Of a stretch of DNA of 8,143 nucleotides, positions 5,969-8,143 are shown one piece after another. Under the pieces are notes generated by a model. It did not search any database. It had not been told where the DNA came from and saw only the letters and a list, made by a program, of their open reading frames with translations. The translations under genes and the position numbers were made by a program. Position 1 is the stretch's first letter; each line of letters starts with the position of its first letter. The stretch comes from CAVYGB01 sp046734815 (lineage in GTDB: Bacteria > Myxococcota_A > Polyangia > Fen-1088). The stretch spans positions 1 to 8,143 of the forward strand of contig JBKPRZ010000526.1 of the NCBI GenBank assembly GCA_046734815.1, given 5' to 3'.

Positions 5969-6751
5969 ATGGCCGGAACCACGGTGCGGGTCGAGCGAGA
6001 CGGGCCCGCCGCCATCTTGACCCTGGCGCGTCCCGAAGCTGCCAACGCGCTGTCGAAGGCGCTGGTGGCCGATCTGCGGGCGGCGCTGACCGATCTCCGC
6101 GGGTCGGCCGAGCCGTCGGCGGTCATCTTGACCGGGCAGGGCGAGAAGGCCTTCTGCGCGGGCGCCGACCTGCGCGAGCGGCGCACGTTCACTCTGAACG
6201 AGACCCGGGAGTTCCTGCGCGATCTCAACATCCTGGTGGACGAGATCGGCGCCTTTCCGCGGCCGGTGGTGGCCGCCCTCAACGGTGCGGCCTTCGGCGG
6301 CGGCCTCGAGCTGGCCCTGGCCTGCGACCTGCGCATCTGTGTGGAAGGTGCGCAGCTGGGCCTGCCCGAGACACGCCTGGGTATCATCCCGGGCGCGGGT
6401 GGCACCCAGCGGCTGTCGCGGCTGTGTGGGGTGGCGCTGGCCAAGGAGCTGATCCTCACCGGCCGGCGGCTGGATGCCGCCCGGGCGCTGGCCCTGGGGC
6501 TGGTGAGCGCGGTGGTGCCCGCCGCCCGGCTGCGCGAGGAGGCGCTGGCCTTCGCGCAGGACATCGCCCAGTGTGCGCCGCTGGCGGTGACGGAGGCCAA
6601 GCGGGCCATCGACGACGGCTTCGGGCGCCCGCTGCGCGAAGGACTGGCCATCGAACGCGCGGCCTACGAGGTGGTGCTGGAGAGCGACGACCGCAACGAG
6701 GGCCTGGCCGCCTTCGCGGAAAAGCGCCCGCCCCGCTGGAAGGGCCGGTGA
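5969..6751 (+). CDS. Enoyl-CoA hydratase/isomerase family; probable methylglutaconyl-CoA hydratase
   Basis: The product has 260 residues, the normal size for a crotonase. The first oxyanion-hole segment is CAGADL (63-68) and the second is in NGAAFGGGLELALACD (105-120). The two catalytic glutamates of true hydratases are present: E114 in GGGLELA and E134 in LPETRLGIIPGAGGTQRL. It should therefore add water across a 2-enoyl-CoA. Its position between HMG-CoA lyase and an acyl-CoA carboxylase points to 3-methylglutaconyl-CoA hydratase (LiuC/AUH type), which makes HMG-CoA. General crotonases look alike, so the substrate is inferred from context. The C-terminal end (AAFAEKRPPRWKGR) matches the usual family ending. 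ATG 5969 is chosen over GTG 5963 because of the well-spaced GGGAGG. The carboxylase gene follows after 30 bases. Confidence 0.9.
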   Translation: MAGTTVRVERDGPAAILTLARPEAANALSKALVADLRAALTDLRGSAEPSAVILTGQGEKAFCAGADLRERRTFTLNETREFLRDLNILVDEIGAFPRPVVAALNGAAFGGGLELALACDLRICVEGAQLGLPETRLGIIPGAGGTQRLSRLCGVALAKELILTGRRLDAARALALGLVSAVVPAARLREEALAFAQDIAQCAPLAVTEAKRAIDDGFGRPLREGLAIERAAYEVVLESDDRNEGLAAFAEKRPPRWKGR

Positions 6752-6758
6752 GCGCGCT

Positions 6759-6779
6759 CCGGCCATGTAAAATGGCTGG
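6759..6779 (+). promoter_or_regulatory. Hairpin and TAAAAT box at the carboxylase start
   Basis: CCGGCCAT (6759-6766) pairs with ATGGCTGG (6772-6779), eight base pairs with one G-U, around a GTAAA loop. It ends 2 bases before the ATG of the carboxylase gene and takes in the first base of an in-frame GTG (6779-6781). There is no Shine-Dalgarno sequence. The loop and right arm contain TAAAAT (6768-6773), one mismatch from the -10 consensus and 8 bases before the ATG. The element may be an mRNA hairpin in the operon transcript, a -10 box for a leaderless message, or chance. No T-run follows, so it is not an intrinsic terminator. Confidence 0.35.
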
Positions 6780-6781
6780 TG

Positions 6782-8143
6782 ATGAGCAAAGTCGACGACG
6801 TCCGCGCCCGAGCCGAGCAGATCCGGCAGGGGGGGGCCCCCAAGTACCACGCCGCCAACGCCACCGCCGGGAAGAAGTTCTGCCGCGAGCGCATCGCGCT
6901 CCTGTGCGACGAGGGCGGCCGCGACTTCGTCGAAGATGGTCTCTTCGCCAACGCCCTGGCCGGTGATCTTCCGGCCGATGGGGTGGTCACCGGCATCGGC
7001 AAGGTGCACGGGCGACCGGTGGCGATCATGGCCAACGACTCGACGGTGAAGGCCGGTTCCTGGGGCGCGCGCACGGTGGAGAAGATCGTGCGCATCCAGG
7101 AGGTGGCCGGCCGCCTGCGCATCCCGCTGTTCTATCTTGTCGACTCGGCGGGCGCGCGCATCACCGACCAGATCGACATGTTCCCGGGGCGGCGCCACGC
7201 CGGGCGCATCTTCCGCAACCAGGTCCGCCTCAGCGGCGCCATCCCGCAGATCTGCCTGCTGTTCGGCCCCTCGGCGGCCGGCGGCGCCTACATCCCTGCC
7301 TTCTGCGACGTCGTGTTCATGGTGGAGGGCAACGCCTCGATGTACCTGGGGTCGCCGCGCATGGCCGAGATGGTGATCGGCGAGAAGGTCACCCTGGAAG
7401 AGATGGGCGGCGCCCGCATGCACTGCGAGGTCTCGGGCTGCGGCGACTTCCTGATGAAAGACGAGGCCAGCTGCCTGGAGGCAGCTCGCGCCTACCTGAC
7501 CTATCTGCCCCAGAACGCCTCCGAGCCCGCGCCCGCGGGTCCGCCCCGCCATCCCCCGGCGAGCGCCCGGCGGATCGACGAGATCCTGCCGCCCAAGGAG
7601 AACCAGGCCTTCGACATGTACGAGCTCCTGAACGCCGTCACCGACGAGGGCAGCTTCTTCGAGATCAAGAAGCTGTTCGCCCGCGAGATCATCACCGGCT
7701 TCGCGCGCGTCGCCGGCCGCACGGTGGGGATCGTGGCCAACCAGCCCAAGTGGAAGGGTGGGGTGCTGTTCGTCGACTCGGCCGACAAGGCGGCCCGGTT
7801 CGTGTGGCTGTGCGACGCCTTCAACGTCCCGTTGCTGTTCTTCGCGGACGTGCCCGGGTTCATGATCGGCAAGGCGGTCGAGCGGCAGGGGATCATCCGC
7901 CACGGGGCCAAGATGATCTCGGCAGTGGCGGACGCCACCGTGCCCAAGCTGTCGATCATCGTGCGCAAGGCCTACGGCGCCGGTCTGTACGCCATGTGTG
8001 GGCCGGCCTTCGACGCCGATGCCACCATCGCCCTGCCGCAGGCGATGATCGCGGTGATGGGGGCCGAGGCGGCGGTGAACGCCGTGTTCGCCAACAAGAT
8101 CGCCGCCAAGCCGGAGCCCGAGCGCGAGGCCTACGTCGAGGAG
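6782..8143 (+). CDS. Biotin-dependent acyl-CoA carboxylase, carboxyltransferase (beta) subunit, C-terminus cut by window
   Basis: 454 codons are present and the frame is still open at the right edge; relatives run to about 510-540 residues. The protein transfers carboxylate from carboxybiotin to an acyl-CoA. The N-terminal crotonase-like half has DSAGARI (121-127) and the oxyanion segment GPSAAGGAYIPA (162-173). The C-terminal half has GIVANQPK (326-333), DVPGFMIG (366-373), GIIRHGAK (380-387) and RKAYGAGLYAMCG (395-407). Features of propionyl-CoA carboxylase (GIIRHGAK, RKAYG) and of methylcrotonyl-CoA carboxylase (GFMIG, GAGxYxMCG) are mixed, so the substrate is open. The neighbours favour methylcrotonyl-CoA. 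It should need a biotin carboxylase/carrier subunit, not in this window. ATG 6782 is used; GTG 6779 adds one residue. A G8C5 tract occurs near codons 16-20. Confidence 0.9.
   Translation, partial: MSKVDDVRARAEQIRQGGAPKYHAANATAGKKFCRERIALLCDEGGRDFVEDGLFANALAGDLPADGVVTGIGKVHGRPVAIMANDSTVKAGSWGARTVEKIVRIQEVAGRLRIPLFYLVDSAGARITDQIDMFPGRRHAGRIFRNQVRLSGAIPQICLLFGPSAAGGAYIPAFCDVVFMVEGNASMYLGSPRMAEMVIGEKVTLEEMGGARMHCEVSGCGDFLMKDEASCLEAARAYLTYLPQNASEPAPAGPPRHPPASARRIDEILPPKENQAFDMYELLNAVTDEGSFFEIKKLFAREIITGFARVAGRTVGIVANQPKWKGGVLFVDSADKAARFVWLCDAFNVPLLFFADVPGFMIGKAVERQGIIRHGAKMISAVADATVPKLSIIVRKAYGAGLYAMCGPAFDADATIALPQAMIAVMGAEAAVNAVFANKIAAKPEPEREAYVEE

Noticed and set aside
5906..7903. Open frame of 665 codons on the minus strand across the hydratase and carboxylase genes
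   Set aside because: It is antisense to two clear enzymes, has no recognisable domain and has shadow-like composition.

Overview
The window is very G+C-rich and reads as a chromosomal segment of a myxobacterium (Myxococcota). The main evidence is a large secreted protein with MopE-type acidic repeats that ends in a recognisable MYXO-CTERM sorting signal. A glycine-rich lipoprotein and a small PilZ protein fit the same assignment. No mobile element, CRISPR array, tRNA or rRNA was seen. The taxonomic call is an inference from protein families, not from a marker gene.

Layout: two divergent blocks flank an intergenic region of 169 bases (3629-3797) that is rich in inverted repeats. The minus-strand block holds a 1133-residue cell-surface protein (227-3628): signal peptide, von Willebrand A domain, eight MopE-like repeats, about ten cysteine modules and MYXO-CTERM. 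It is joined by a 4-base ATGA overlap to a glycine-rich lipoprotein gene that runs off the left edge. Together they look like a co-translated envelope pair.

The plus-strand block holds five closely spaced genes. They are a PilZ-domain protein (3798-4295), a HAD-family phosphatase (4341-5015), 3-hydroxy-3-methylglutaryl-CoA lyase (5025-5966), an enoyl-CoA hydratase/isomerase family protein (5969-6751) and the carboxyltransferase (beta) subunit of a biotin-dependent acyl-CoA carboxylase (6782 to the right edge, unfinished). The last three match the final steps of leucine/isovalerate breakdown: carboxylation of methylcrotonyl-CoA, hydration of methylglutaconyl-CoA, and cleavage of HMG-CoA to acetyl-CoA plus acetoacetate. 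The isovaleryl-CoA dehydrogenase and the biotin carboxylase/biotin carrier subunit are not in the window; they may lie to the right.

The points most worth following are the architecture of the surface protein (including a cysteine-rich insert inside its vWA domain), the mosaic carboxyltransferase, the inverted repeats in the divergent promoter region, and a set of gene starts that lack Shine-Dalgarno sites but have TAnnnT boxes just upstream. I did not find a clearly undescribed multi-gene system. The surface pair is the best candidate for new biology.
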